The notes under the pieces: generated by a model | Told to the model about the DNA's origin: nothing | Seen by the model: only the letters and a program-made list of their open reading frames with translations | Database searches by the model: none | Assembly (NCBI RefSeq): GCF_023006505.1 | Contig: NZ_JALBGV010000003.1 | Location: 1 to 64,000 of the forward strand | Direction: 5' to 3' | DNA length: 64,000 nucleotides | From: Neorhizobium sp. SHOUNA12A | Lineage (GTDB): Bacteria > Pseudomonadota > Alphaproteobacteria > Rhizobiales > Rhizobiaceae | Shown: positions 44,839 to 53,788 of the stretch, piece by piece | How positions within the stretch are numbered: position 1 is the first letter of the stretch | Layout of the letters: every line of letters starts with the position of its first letter | Translations under genes and position numbers: made by a program

Positions 44839-45768
44839 TCACCAGAGCGAGGTTGACGAGACCTTCCGGCTGATCCGGTTGGCCGTGAAGACGAGAGCGA
44901 AGGCGATGACGGCGTTGAACAGGCCGGCCGCGGTTGCGAGGTCGTATTGGGTTCCCTGCAGACCGGTCCGGTAGACGTAGGTCGAGACGACGTCGGCGGT
45001 GCTATAGGTGGCCGGCTGATAGAGAAGGATGATATATTCGAACCCGACCTCGACGAGGTTGCCGATGCGGATGATCAGCATGATGATGATCGTCGGCAGG
45101 ATGCAGGGCAGCGTGATCCGCCATATCATCTGCCACCGCGAGGCGCCGTCCACCCGCGCCGACTCGTAGAGCGTCGGGCTGACGCCGGCGATCGCGGCCA
45201 GGTAGACGATGGATTCGAAGCCCGCCTCTTTCCAGATGTTGGAGCCGATGAACACCGACCGGAACCATTCCGGCTGGGTGAGGAAATAGACCGGTTCGAA
45301 CCCCAGGCTGGATAGGATGAGATTGATCACGCCCGTCGTGGGGGACAGAAGATTGATGACGATGCCGGCGACGATCACCACCGAGATAAAGTGCGGCAGG
45401 TAAACGATCGTCTGGGAGAACCGTCGGCCGAACTCGTTCTGCAGTTCGTTGAACATCAGCGCCAGGATGATCGGCACCGGGAAAGCGAAGATCAGCCCGA
45501 GCCCGCTGATGGTGATCGTGTTGATGAAGGCGCGGATGAAGATCTGGTCTTCGAGAAGGGTGCGGAAGTTCTCAAGCCCGACCCAGGGACTGCCGGCGAT
45601 GCCCCGGAAGGGGCTGAAGTCCTTGAAGGCTATCTGCAGCCCTTCCATCGGCTTGTAGAGAAACAGCAGAAACCAGACGATCATCGGCAAGGCGAGCAGA
45701 TAGAGTTGCCAGTCCCGGCGAAGATCTTCGCCTATGCCTTTCAGATAGTGGGTCATCCTCGATGTCAT
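44839..45768 (-). CDS. Carbohydrate ABC permease, AlgM1/LplB-like
   Basis: A 309-residue permease of the LplB/AlgM1 group: QLYLLALPMIVWFLLFLYKPM in the first helix, GLQIAFKDFSPF.GI..SPWVGL and EAA loop YESARVDGASRWQMIWRITLP. I chose the ATG at 45768 because GAGG lies six bases upstream; ATGs at 45771 and 45756 are alternatives. It begins eight bases after the ATPase gene ends and forms the channel with the AlgM2-like product. Confidence 0.92.
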   Translation of the reverse strand: MTSRMTHYLKGIGEDLRRDWQLYLLALPMIVWFLLFLYKPMEGLQIAFKDFSPFRGIAGSPWVGLENFRTLLEDQIFIRAFINTITISGLGLIFAFPVPIILALMFNELQNEFGRRFSQTIVYLPHFISVVIVAGIVINLLSPTTGVINLILSSLGFEPVYFLTQPEWFRSVFIGSNIWKEAGFESIVYLAAIAGVSPTLYESARVDGASRWQMIWRITLPCILPTIIIMLIIRIGNLVEVGFEYIILLYQPATYSTADVVSTYVYRTGLQGTQYDLATAAGLFNAVIAFALVFTANRISRKVSSTSLW

Positions 45769-45776
45769 CATCCACC

Positions 45777-46892
45777 TCACGAACGGCCATTGACGGCCCG
45801 GCCGGTTTCCAGGTCGAAAATGTGAAGCCTGTCGGTCGGCATCAGCAGTTGCCGGACCTCGGCGAGCTTCTGGACATCGGACGGCGTGTCGACCTTGGCG
45901 ACGACCGGCTGGCCGGCGATCCGGCAATGCAGCAGGGCTTCGGAACCAAGCGGCTCGACGAGATCGACTGTCGTCGGGATGTTCTGGACATCCGCGACCG
46001 TGCCCGTCTCGATCTCCAGGTGCTCCGGACGGAGACCAACGAGAATGCGCTGGCCCGCGTCAAGGGCGGCGGCGCTCCAGGCGGGGAGCGTCAGTTGCGC
46101 CGGATTGTCATCGGTCCCGTCAATCCGTGCGACGGCTGCGCCGTTCGCAGCGGTCACGGTCGCTTTCAGCAGGTTCATGGGTGGTGAACCGAGGAAGCTC
46201 GCGACGAAGGCATTCGCCGGATTGAGAAAAAGCTCCATGGGAGAGCCCACCTGCTCGACGCGGCCGCTATTCATCACCACGATACGGTCGGCCAGTGTCA
46301 TGGCCTCCACCTGGTCGTGGGTCACGTAGATGCTGGTGACACCCATGCGGTTGTGCAGCCGGCGGATTTCGGCGCGCATCTGGGTGCGCAACTTGGCGTC
46401 CAGGTTCGAAAGCGGTTCGTCGAAGAGGAAGACCCTTGGCTTGCGCACGATCGCGCGTCCCATCGCCACCCGCTGCCTTTGACCGCCGGAAAGGTCCGCG
46501 GGCTTGCGCTTCAGGTAGGGCGTCAGATCGAGGATCGTCGCCGCCTCGCTGACAGCTGCCTCAACCACTGCATTCTTCTCGCCGCGGACGCGCAGGCCGA
46601 AGGCGATATTTTCCGCGACATTGAGATGCGGGTAAAGCGCATAATTCTGGAAGACCATGGCGACATCGCGATCCTTGGGCGCCATGCGGTTGACGACGCG
46701 CCCACCGATGGAGATCGTGCCGCCGGAGATATCCTCAAGCCCGGCGACCATGCGCAGCGTCGTCGATTTGCCGCAGCCCGACGGGCCGACCAGGACGACG
46801 AATTCTCCCTGCACCACCGACAGATCGATAGAATGCACGACTTCGAGTGCGCCGTAGCGTTTCACTACGTCGTTCAATTCCACTGCAGACAT
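45777..46892 (-). CDS. ABC ATP-binding protein, AlgS/MalK/UgpC type
   Basis: A 371-residue ATPase: Walker A GPSGCGKST, Q-loop FQNYALYPH, signature LSGGQRQRV, Walker B VFLFDEPLSNLDA, His switch THDQ, and a C-terminal TOBE/OB regulatory domain (about 240-371) with GLRPEHLEI. It powers the alginate oligosaccharide importer. Some such ATPases serve several sugar importers. It follows the GntR regulator by 27 bases and is the first transport gene of the operon. Confidence 0.94.
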   Translation of the reverse strand: MSAVELNDVVKRYGALEVVHSIDLSVVQGEFVVLVGPSGCGKSTTLRMVAGLEDISGGTISIGGRVVNRMAPKDRDVAMVFQNYALYPHLNVAENIAFGLRVRGEKNAVVEAAVSEAATILDLTPYLKRKPADLSGGQRQRVAMGRAIVRKPRVFLFDEPLSNLDAKLRTQMRAEIRRLHNRMGVTSIYVTHDQVEAMTLADRIVVMNSGRVEQVGSPMELFLNPANAFVASFLGSPPMNLLKATVTAANGAAVARIDGTDDNPAQLTLPAWSAAALDAGQRILVGLRPEHLEIETGTVADVQNIPTTVDLVEPLGSEALLHCRIAGQPVVAKVDTPSDVQKLAEVRQLLMPTDRLHIFDLETGRAVNGRS

Positions 46893-46919
46893 TTCAGTTT
46901 CCTCCCGCTGCGTCCGCCT

Positions 46920-47702
46920 TCAGGTCAGACTGCGCCGCGGCCTCCGTTTTTCCGTCGTAGTTGCATTGATGGATTCGATGTAGCTCCACAGCTTCGGATC
47001 TTTTGAAAGCTCCGTGATCTTGCTTTCCAACGAACCCAGATGCCGGGTCATCGCCGCCACCGCGGCATCCGGGGACGCAGCCCCGATGGCCTCGACAATG
47101 GCACGATGTTCGTCGATGACCTCGCCGGTGCGGCGCACTCCGAACACCATCTTCAGATGACGCATTCGGTCGATTTCCCCCTTCGCCTGATTGACGAAAG
47201 ACCAGACGCCGCTGAGGCGCGCCGCCGTAAAGATCGCCTTGTGAAAGCTCTCGTCCAGTTCGAAGAAGCTGGTGTAGTCCTCGCTCGCGACGGCCTCGAT
47301 CTGCTGGTTGAGCAGGAGTTCCAGGCGGCCGAGATCCTCGAACGTGTGGCGCTTGGCCGCTTCCGCTGCAGCTCCCGCCTCCAGGCGGAACCGGATAAAG
47401 CAGGCCTCGATGTAACGCTGCACCTCGATCGTCGCGACGAACGTGCCCCCTTGCGGGACGACCTTGATCAGGCCCTCTTCCGAAAGACGGATGATTGCCT
47501 CGCGCACCGGCGTCTTGCTGACATGCAGGATCGCGGCGACCTCCTTCTCGGGAAGGGCGCGGCCGGGAAGCAGCCTGACTTCGACGATAAGCTGCCGCAG
47601 CAGGCGATAGACCTTGTTGGTCGTATTGCCCGTGCCTTCCATCAGGAACGGCCGGAGCAATTCCTCAAGGGGAAGAGCAGGAATCTGCACGACTTCAGAC
47701 AT
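46920..47702 (-). CDS. GntR family (FCD-type) regulator of the alginate operon
   Basis: A 260-residue regulator with a GntR winged helix (VYRLLRQLIVEVRLLPG, KEVAAILHVSKTPVREAIIRL, GLIKVVPQGGTFVA) and a C-terminal FCD helical domain (LEAGAAAEAAKRHTFEDLGRLE; ligand-site His in FHKAIF and another near EHRAI). FCD domains bind organic acids through a metal. It is transcribed ahead of the importer and lyase genes, so it most likely represses the operon until an alginate-derived acid appears; inference. Tandem repeats lie just upstream. Confidence 0.92.
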   Translation of the reverse strand: MSEVVQIPALPLEELLRPFLMEGTGNTTNKVYRLLRQLIVEVRLLPGRALPEKEVAAILHVSKTPVREAIIRLSEEGLIKVVPQGGTFVATIEVQRYIEACFIRFRLEAGAAAEAAKRHTFEDLGRLELLLNQQIEAVASEDYTSFFELDESFHKAIFTAARLSGVWSFVNQAKGEIDRMRHLKMVFGVRRTGEVIDEHRAIVEAIGAASPDAAVAAMTRHLGSLESKITELSKDPKLWSYIESINATTTEKRRPRRSLT

Positions 47703-47715
47703 ATCTATTCACCAA

Positions 47716-47750
47716 CTGATATCTTAGTCGCCAGATTGATGTCCTAGCTG
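47716..47750. promoter_or_regulatory. Tandem repeats upstream of the alginate operon regulator
   Basis: CTGATATCTTAGTCG (47716-47730) and TTGATGTCCTAGCTG (47736-47750) match at 10 of 15 positions and start 20 bases apart, two helical turns. They lie 14 to 48 bases before the GntR start codon, where its operator would be. The rest of the 219-base gap to the next gene shows nothing clear. Confidence 0.4.
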
Positions 47751-47921
47751 AGAATTGTCAAGTCCAGATGCCCAAGATTCTCGGGCGCCAAAAAACCGCC
47801 GCACCGGAGCGTTGCGCGGCGTATGGAGGCGATGTCCGGATGCGCGTGAATCAGCGCTTTGCTGCGAGCGCCTACATGCCTACATAAAGTGGCCAGGAGC
47901 GGCGCGGCAGGCGCAGGGGGT

Positions 47922-49079
47922 CTATGACCCCGGGAGCGTCTGCTCGAATGAGTGCCTGGCGAGACCTGTCAGAACACATCGCGGGCTGGTCGTCAGGCGG
48001 ACACCTCCATCCGCTCCGACAGCCACGGTCTCGCTGAAACCAAGCCCCTGCGCCGTCGCATAAAGATGGAAGACCATGCCTTCTTCCAGAACCCAGTTCG
48101 ATGTCGGCAGGAAAACCCTCGAAAAGTCGCTGGTGCGCGGCGTGCGGGTATAGAGGCCCAATGTATAAGCCGTCACGTTCTCGTATGTCGGCCGCAGATG
48201 CGCGTTAAGCGCGCCCTGCCGCATGATGGCATCGATATCGCGAGCGACGGCGCCCGCCTTCATCGCGGCGATCTGGCGATCCTGCAGGGCGACGAGCTTT
48301 TCGGCAGCCGCATTGAGGGCGACCGACGGCTCCCCGACCACGACCGGCCGCATCACGCGGGCGCCATAGTTTCCAACGCGCGGGATGAGTTCGACATGCA
48401 GGATGTCGCCCTGCATGATCGTTTCGGTCTTGAACGCACCATGCAGAAACTCGTGGCTGCCGATGGCCTTGACGACGGGGCCGACTTCGCCGGTATCGGC
48501 ACCTTCACGCAGGAAGACCTGCGAGGCGATCGCCGCCGCATCGCGGGTGGTCATTCCCGGACGGGCCTGCCGTGCGATCTCCAGCATCGCCTTGTCGGCG
48601 ATTGCGGACGCCTGACGGAGTACGGCAATCTCATCCTCCGACTTGACCCAACGCAGGCTGTCGCTGAGCCCCGGCATGGGAATGAAGCGCGCATCCGGCA
48701 GCAGCGCCGAAAGCCGAGTGAACGTCGCAGCGCTCATGCTATAGGAATTGGTATCGAGGCCGATGCGCGCTCCAGCAAATCGGCGCTCGCAGATGCTTGC
48801 AGCGACGGCCGCTTGCGCGTCGTCGGTATCGGCGAAACCGACCACGTCGGAAATCCAGCTCTTTTCCCGGCACGGCGCCTCGTCCAGCGCCCGCAGCGTG
48901 AACCAGGCATCGCCCTCGCGCGGCAAAAAGGCGGCGCGGTACATGGTTTCGGAGACGGTGTAGCCGGTCAGCCAGGCCAGCAACTCGCCGCTATCGACGA
49001 GCAGCAGATCGACGCCGGCGGATGCCATGGCGTCCCGGGCGCATGCGATACGGCGATCGAATTCCGCCCGGGAGAACAT
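47922..49079 (-). CDS. M24 'pita-bread' protein without the usual metal ligands
   Basis: A 385-residue protein with a creatinase/prolidase N-terminal domain (1-145) and a pita-bread C-terminal domain (150-385). The five metal ligands of M24 peptidases are mostly absent: the first Asp is Glu 230 (DILHVEL), the second is Arg 241 (GARVMR), the His region reads AYTLGLY (303-310), the first Glu is Tyr 340 (GMVFHLY). Only the last Glu (350) is kept. Creatinase and ectoine hydrolase show that this fold can cleave C-N bonds without metal, with His; His 209 and 213 are candidates. Start 49079 leaves two bases after the M20-like gene. Last gene of the second peptide-type ABC operon. Confidence 0.85.
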   Translation of the reverse strand: MFSRAEFDRRIACARDAMASAGVDLLLVDSGELLAWLTGYTVSETMYRAAFLPREGDAWFTLRALDEAPCREKSWISDVVGFADTDDAQAAVAASICERRFAGARIGLDTNSYSMSAATFTRLSALLPDARFIPMPGLSDSLRWVKSEDEIAVLRQASAIADKAMLEIARQARPGMTTRDAAAIASQVFLREGADTGEVGPVVKAIGSHEFLHGAFKTETIMQGDILHVELIPRVGNYGARVMRPVVVGEPSVALNAAAEKLVALQDRQIAAMKAGAVARDIDAIMRQGALNAHLRPTYENVTAYTLGLYTRTPRTSDFSRVFLPTSNWVLEEGMVFHLYATAQGLGFSETVAVGADGGVRLTTSPRCVLTGLARHSFEQTLPGS

Positions 49080-49081
49080 GG

Positions 49082-50308
49082 TTAGGCAACCTCGCAGATA
49101 TCGAGGATAGTCAGCATGTAGACGCGGATCATGTCGAGATAGTCGACGATGTCGACACGCTCGTCGGGCATGGTGTTGTAACGGCCGCCGGGGCCGCACA
49201 CGATACCTTCCATGCCGAGCTCCTTGTAGAGATGGCCGGCATCGGTGCCATAGAAGCGGGTCGGCGTGATCGCGCCGGTCGGCTGTTTTTCGCCCCGCAC
49301 GGCTTCATAGGCTGCGTTGATCGATTTGACGATGCGCGATGTCGGCGAGACCTCGAAGGGCGGCATCAGCGGGCGGCCCTCGATCAGCTCCGGAACCAGC
49401 TTTGCCTTGAGCCCGGGGAAGCGGCCTTCGAGGGCCACCAGTTCCTTTTCGAGATCGGCCAGCACGCCCTCCTGCGTCTGCCCCGGCGCATAACGGCACG
49501 AGCCCTTGAGACGGACGAAATCCGCGACCTGCGGCGGGCGCCATTCTTCCAGACCGCGCCCGAGCGCACCATGGACGACGCCGACATGGCCGCGGTTGAT
49601 CGACCGGTGCACGTCGCTCCTGGCGCCGCTGAAGGTCATGGCGTTGATGCGCGGGATGATATCGCAAGCCGCGGCGATCGCGTCGACAGATTCCTCGCGC
49701 TTGGAGAGGTGGCGCGTGTCGCCGGTCAATTCGATGACGTAGCTGAGCGCTGCCGCGTGCATGGTGACGGCGACGAGATCGCTCGGCTCGCTGTTGATGA
49801 AATAGTCCGCCTTGACGCCGTGCTTGATCGCGGCAAGCGTGCCGACGCCGCCCTGCAGTTCGCCGACCACGAAGGTCAGGACAACGTCGCCCTTGAGCTT
49901 GACGCCGGCATCGAGCAGCGTCTTGACTGCGCAGAAATAGGCGGCATCGCCGGCCTTCATGTTCGACACGCCGATACCGTAGATGAACTTGTCATCGACG
50001 AGGCCGGCATAGGGATCGACCGTCCAGCCTTCGGTAACCGGATTGGTGTCGAGATGGCCGTTGAACAGCAGGCTCTTGCCGCCGCCGGTACCCTTGAGGC
50101 GTCCGATCGTGTTGAAGCGGCGGCCTTCGTCGAACGGCTGCAATTCGGCTTCGACCCCGATCTTTTCCAGTTCGCCGGCCATGTAGCGCGCAAGATCACG
50201 CTCGCCATCGGTTTCCGAATGGCTCTTGTGCTGGACCATCTTCGACAGGAAGTCGAGGCAGGCCTTTTCGTCGATCCGATCCACCAGGGATTTCGGGTCC
50301 ATTGTCAT
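49082..50308 (-). CDS. M20/ArgE-DapE fold protein with degenerate metal site
   Basis: A 408-residue protein of the M20 fold. NGHLDTNP keeps His 85 and Asp 87. Other key positions differ: the bridging Asp of the D-M-K loop is Asn 116 (GVSNMKAG), the metal Glu after the catalytic Glu 150 is Leu 151 (VVGELQGG), and the C-terminal metal His is Thr 379 (GGRYNTMPDE). The EPS Glu 174 is kept. The dimer-domain His 200 (TRHLSKREESVDAI) is present. A normal dinuclear zinc site seems impossible, so activity is altered or lost. The neighbouring M24-like protein is degenerate in the same way. It is cytoplasmic. Confidence 0.87.
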   Translation of the reverse strand: MTMDPKSLVDRIDEKACLDFLSKMVQHKSHSETDGERDLARYMAGELEKIGVEAELQPFDEGRRFNTIGRLKGTGGGKSLLFNGHLDTNPVTEGWTVDPYAGLVDDKFIYGIGVSNMKAGDAAYFCAVKTLLDAGVKLKGDVVLTFVVGELQGGVGTLAAIKHGVKADYFINSEPSDLVAVTMHAAALSYVIELTGDTRHLSKREESVDAIAAACDIIPRINAMTFSGARSDVHRSINRGHVGVVHGALGRGLEEWRPPQVADFVRLKGSCRYAPGQTQEGVLADLEKELVALEGRFPGLKAKLVPELIEGRPLMPPFEVSPTSRIVKSINAAYEAVRGEKQPTGAITPTRFYGTDAGHLYKELGMEGIVCGPGGRYNTMPDERVDIVDYLDMIRVYMLTILDICEVA

Positions 50309-50324
50309 ACTCCTTGATGCATTG

Positions 50325-51956
50325 TCATAGGTATTGGCCCGCCGCGCGTGGCACCGCCTCGATCAGTCGGCGGGTATATTCAGCGCGATCCTGGCTATCG
50401 ATGTCTGCTGCCGGTGCGATCTCGACGAGATTGCCGCGATACATCACGGCGATCCGGTGGGCGATCTGGCGGATAAGGTTGAGGTCGTGGGTAATGAACA
50501 GGTAGGCGGTGCCGCTGGCCTTCTGCAGTTCCAGCAGCAGCTGGACGATGGACGCCTGCACCGACACGTCGAGCGCGGAAGTGATCTCGTCGCAGATCAC
50601 CAATTTCGGCTTGGAGGCAAATGCACGGGCGATCGCCACGCGCTGTTTCTCGCCGCCCGACAGCTGATGCGGATACCGCTGGGCATGGGTGCGCGGCAGG
50701 CGCACCTGCTCCAGCATGTCGCCGACCTTCTGGTCGAGATGAGACGCGTCCCCGAACAGCTTCAGCGGCCGCGACAGGATCTCGCTGATCTTCTGGCGGG
50801 GATTGAGCGAGGCGTCGGGGTGCTGGAAGATGATCTGCACGTCCTTGCGATAGGCATTGTCCATGTCGCCAAGGCTCCTGATCTCGCGACCGTCGAACCA
50901 GATCTTGCCCTCGAAGCGGTTGAGACCGGTCATCGCCTTCGCCAGCGTCGACTTGCCGGAGCCGGATTCGCCGACGATGCCGAGAATTTCTCCCGGATTG
51001 ATGCTGAGGCTGATGGCATTGTTGCCGGCAACGCGTTCGGTGGCGCGGCCGGTCAGCGCCGCCAGAAACGGCTTGCGGCCATAATGGACACTGACGTTTT
51101 CCACACGCACCAGCGGCTTGTCCGTGTCAACGACAATGTCGCCGACCAGCCTGCGGGCCGGATCGGGAACCGCCGCGATCAGTTCGCGGGTATAATCCTG
51201 CTGCGGATTGGCAAAGATATCACGCACCGCGCCCTGCTCGACGATGTCGCCACGACGGATGACGGCGACGCGGCTGGCCGTGCGCGACACCAGCGCCAGA
51301 TCGTGGGAAATGTAGAGCGAGGCGACACCGGTCTCAGCCTGCAGTTCCACGAACAGGTCGAGGATCTGGCATGAGGTGATGACGTCGAGCGCCGTCGTCG
51401 GTTCGTCGAAGATGATGCATTCGGGATTGCACGCAAACGCCGATGCGATGACGACGCGCTGCTTCTCGCCGCCCGATGCCTCGTGCGGCATGCGATTCAT
51501 CATCGAGGCCGGCGTCTTCAGGCCGACGCGATCCAGCATCGCCTCGCCTTCCTTCCAGGCCTGCTGTCGTGTCAGCCCGCGGTGACGGACCAGCACCTCG
51601 GCGAGCTGGGTGCCGAGCGACAGGGTCGGGTTGAGCGACGTGCTCGGATCCTGGAACACCATGCTGATCCGCCGGCCGCGAAAGGCCTCGATCTGGGCAT
51701 CGGTCTTTTCGAGCAGGTTCTCGCCGCTCAGCAGGATGCGGCCGCCCGGTTCGCGGGCGTTCTTGGGCAGATAGCGCATGATCGACCAGGCAAGCGAGGT
51801 CTTGCCGGAACCGGATTCGCCGACCAGGCCGAGGATTTCGCCTCGGTGGACGGAAAGGTCGATGTTCTTGAGCGCATGGAAGACGCCGGTGGCCGTGTCG
51901 TAATCCAACGAGTAATTCTCGATCGCGAGAACCGGAGTTTCTGGTTTTGTCGTCAT
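50325..51956 (-). CDS. ABC ATP-binding protein, fused DppD-DppF type
   Basis: A 543-residue protein with two ATPase domains. First: [30 protein letters not shown]. Second: [30 protein letters not shown]. In the second Walker B the residue after Asp-Glu is Ile rather than Pro or Ser. It powers the permease pair encoded next to it. I chose the ATG at 51956 (GAGG eight bases upstream), ten bases after the DppC-like stop; an ATG at 51989 would overlap that gene. Same gene design as the ATPase at 31203. Confidence 0.93.
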   Translation of the reverse strand: MTTKPETPVLAIENYSLDYDTATGVFHALKNIDLSVHRGEILGLVGESGSGKTSLAWSIMRYLPKNAREPGGRILLSGENLLEKTDAQIEAFRGRRISMVFQDPSTSLNPTLSLGTQLAEVLVRHRGLTRQQAWKEGEAMLDRVGLKTPASMMNRMPHEASGGEKQRVVIASAFACNPECIIFDEPTTALDVITSCQILDLFVELQAETGVASLYISHDLALVSRTASRVAVIRRGDIVEQGAVRDIFANPQQDYTRELIAAVPDPARRLVGDIVVDTDKPLVRVENVSVHYGRKPFLAALTGRATERVAGNNAISLSINPGEILGIVGESGSGKSTLAKAMTGLNRFEGKIWFDGREIRSLGDMDNAYRKDVQIIFQHPDASLNPRQKISEILSRPLKLFGDASHLDQKVGDMLEQVRLPRTHAQRYPHQLSGGEKQRVAIARAFASKPKLVICDEITSALDVSVQASIVQLLLELQKASGTAYLFITHDLNLIRQIAHRIAVMYRGNLVEIAPAADIDSQDRAEYTRRLIEAVPRAAGQYL

Positions 51957-51966
51957 GATGGCGGCC

Positions 51967-52791
51967 TCAGGTTCGCGGATTGAGGGCATCGCGAAGACCG
52001 TCGCCCAGAAGGTTGAAGCCGACGGCGACGACGGCGATCGCCACGCTCGGCCAGATCAGGATGCCGGCACTCAGGTGCATGTAGCGGCGCGCCTCCGAGA
52101 CCATCAGGCCCCATTCGGCCGCCGGCGGCTGCGCGCCGAGGCCGAGAAAACTCAGCGTCGCAAACAGCATGACCGCAAAGGAGATGCGGATGGTCATCTC
52201 GACGATGATCGGCGCGATGACGTTCGGCAGCATTTCCCGCAGGATGATGTAGGCGGAGCTTTCGCCACGGGCGACCGCCGCATTGACGTAATCCTGCTTG
52301 CGCACCGACAGCGCGACGCTGCGGGTGATGCGGGCCATGCCCGGCGCAAACGCGATGGCAACGGCGATCAGCGCGTTGACCGTGCTGGACCCCAGAAGGT
52401 TGACCACCAGAAGTGCAAACAGCAGGCTCGGGATCGACATGACGGCATCGATGGTGCGCATGATCAATTCGTCCGCCCGGCCGCCGAGGAAGGCGGAGGT
52501 GGTGCCGACGAAGGCGCCGAGCAGCGTACCGGCGATGGTTGCGAGCACGGCCATGACCACGGTGGCGCGGGCGCCGATCAGCAGGCGGCTGAAGATGTCG
52601 CGGCCATATTGATCCGTTCCCAGCCAATAGGCGGCGCTCGGCCCCTTGTATCGCGCAAGCGGTGCAAGCGTTTCCGGGTCGTGCGGCGCGAGCATTGGTC
52701 CGAACAGCACGACCACCAGCACCAGCAGGACAAGCAACATACCGATCGCGCCCTGCGGCGTGCGCAGCAGGCGTTTGATGAAATCAGTCAT
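51967..52791 (-). CDS. ABC permease, DppC-like
   Basis: A 274-residue permease: WLGTDQYGRDIFSRLLIGARATV after the first helix, and EAA loop AAVARGESSAYIILREMLPN. Helices and C-terminus DGLRDALNPR fit DppC. I chose the ATG at 52791, which overlaps the DppB-like gene by eight bases. It pairs with that protein to import the ligand of the binding protein at 53789. Confidence 0.93.
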   Translation of the reverse strand: MTDFIKRLLRTPQGAIGMLLVLLVLVVVLFGPMLAPHDPETLAPLARYKGPSAAYWLGTDQYGRDIFSRLLIGARATVVMAVLATIAGTLLGAFVGTTSAFLGGRADELIMRTIDAVMSIPSLLFALLVVNLLGSSTVNALIAVAIAFAPGMARITRSVALSVRKQDYVNAAVARGESSAYIILREMLPNVIAPIIVEMTIRISFAVMLFATLSFLGLGAQPPAAEWGLMVSEARRYMHLSAGILIWPSVAIAVVAVGFNLLGDGLRDALNPRT

Positions 52792-53731
52792 ACTGGATCC
52801 TCTTGTCGAGCCAGGCATAGAGGATGTCGGCGATGAAATTGACGATCGAATAGGTGGCCGCCATGATCAGCACGCCGGCCTGGATGGCCGGCAGGTCACG
52901 CGCCTGGATCGCCACGATCAGCTGGCGGCCGATGCCGGGAATGGCAAAGATCTCTTCGACGACAATGACGCCACCGAGCAGGTAACCGACATCGAGCGCA
53001 ACGATGGTAATGGTTGGCAACAGCGCATTGCGCAGTGCGTGGCGACGAAGGACCTGTCCGCGCGAAATTCCCTTCAGCCGGGCGGCACGGATATAATCGG
53101 TGTGCAGCACGTCGACGAGTTCCGAGCGAACCATCCGCGAGACGTGGGCGATCAGGATCACCGAAATGACGCAGACCGGCAGGACCAGATGCGCGATGCC
53201 GCTCGAGAAATTCTCGGTGAGCGGCACATAACCGGTCGGCGGCAACCATTTCATCAGGTCGGCGAAGACGAGGACGGCGACGGTCGCCGTGACGAATTCG
53301 GGAAGCGCCACGCCGGCGTAGGAGATCAGGCTGACGACCATGTCGGCGATCTTGCCGCGACGGACGGCAGCGATGATGCCGAGCGGAATGGCGAGAACCA
53401 GCATCAGGCCGATCGACAGGAAGGCCAAAAGCAGCGAACGCCCAAGCGCCTCGAACATCACCGGGCCGACAGGCTGGCCGGTGCGCAGCGAAGTGCCGAG
53501 ATCGCCCTGCAGCACGTGGCCGAGCCATATGGCATATTGCTGCCACACGGGAGCGTTGAGCCCCATGTTTTGACGCAGCGCAGCGAGAGCGTCCTGTGTC
53601 GCATTCTCACCCAGCATCATGACGGCGGCATCGGCCGGCAGGATCTGGGTGATGGCGAAAACGATGAGCGATACGATGAAGAGCGTATAGACGATCATCA
53701 CCAGCCGCTTGGCTATATAATTCGGGGACAC
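52784..53731 (-). CDS. ABC permease, DppB-like
   Basis: A 315-residue permease: N-terminus YIAKRLVMIVYTLFIVSLIVFAI, AVWQQY-type periplasmic segment and EAA loop AARLKGISRGQVLRRHALRNALLP. It is the first permease gene after the binding protein, separated from it by 57 bases that hold an 11-bp hairpin. Confidence 0.93.
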   Translation of the reverse strand: MSPNYIAKRLVMIVYTLFIVSLIVFAITQILPADAAVMMLGENATQDALAALRQNMGLNAPVWQQYAIWLGHVLQGDLGTSLRTGQPVGPVMFEALGRSLLLAFLSIGLMLVLAIPLGIIAAVRRGKIADMVVSLISYAGVALPEFVTATVAVLVFADLMKWLPPTGYVPLTENFSSGIAHLVLPVCVISVILIAHVSRMVRSELVDVLHTDYIRAARLKGISRGQVLRRHALRNALLPTITIVALDVGYLLGGVIVVEEIFAIPGIGRQLIVAIQARDLPAIQAGVLIMAATYSIVNFIADILYAWLDKRIQYD

Positions 53732-53753
53732 GGTCGTGTTCCTTGTTCCACCA

Positions 53754-53778
53754 GCCGGACGCTCGAAGAGCGTCCGGC
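53754..53778. terminator. 11-bp hairpin between binding-protein and permease genes
   Basis: GCCGGACGCTC (53754-53764) and GAGCGTCCGGC (53768-53778) pair perfectly around GAA. It lies 10 bases past the binding-protein gene in the transcribed (minus) direction and before the permease genes. There is no T tract, so it is more likely an attenuator or 3'-end protector than a full terminator. Confidence 0.65.
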
Positions 53779-53788
53779 ATAGTTGGGG

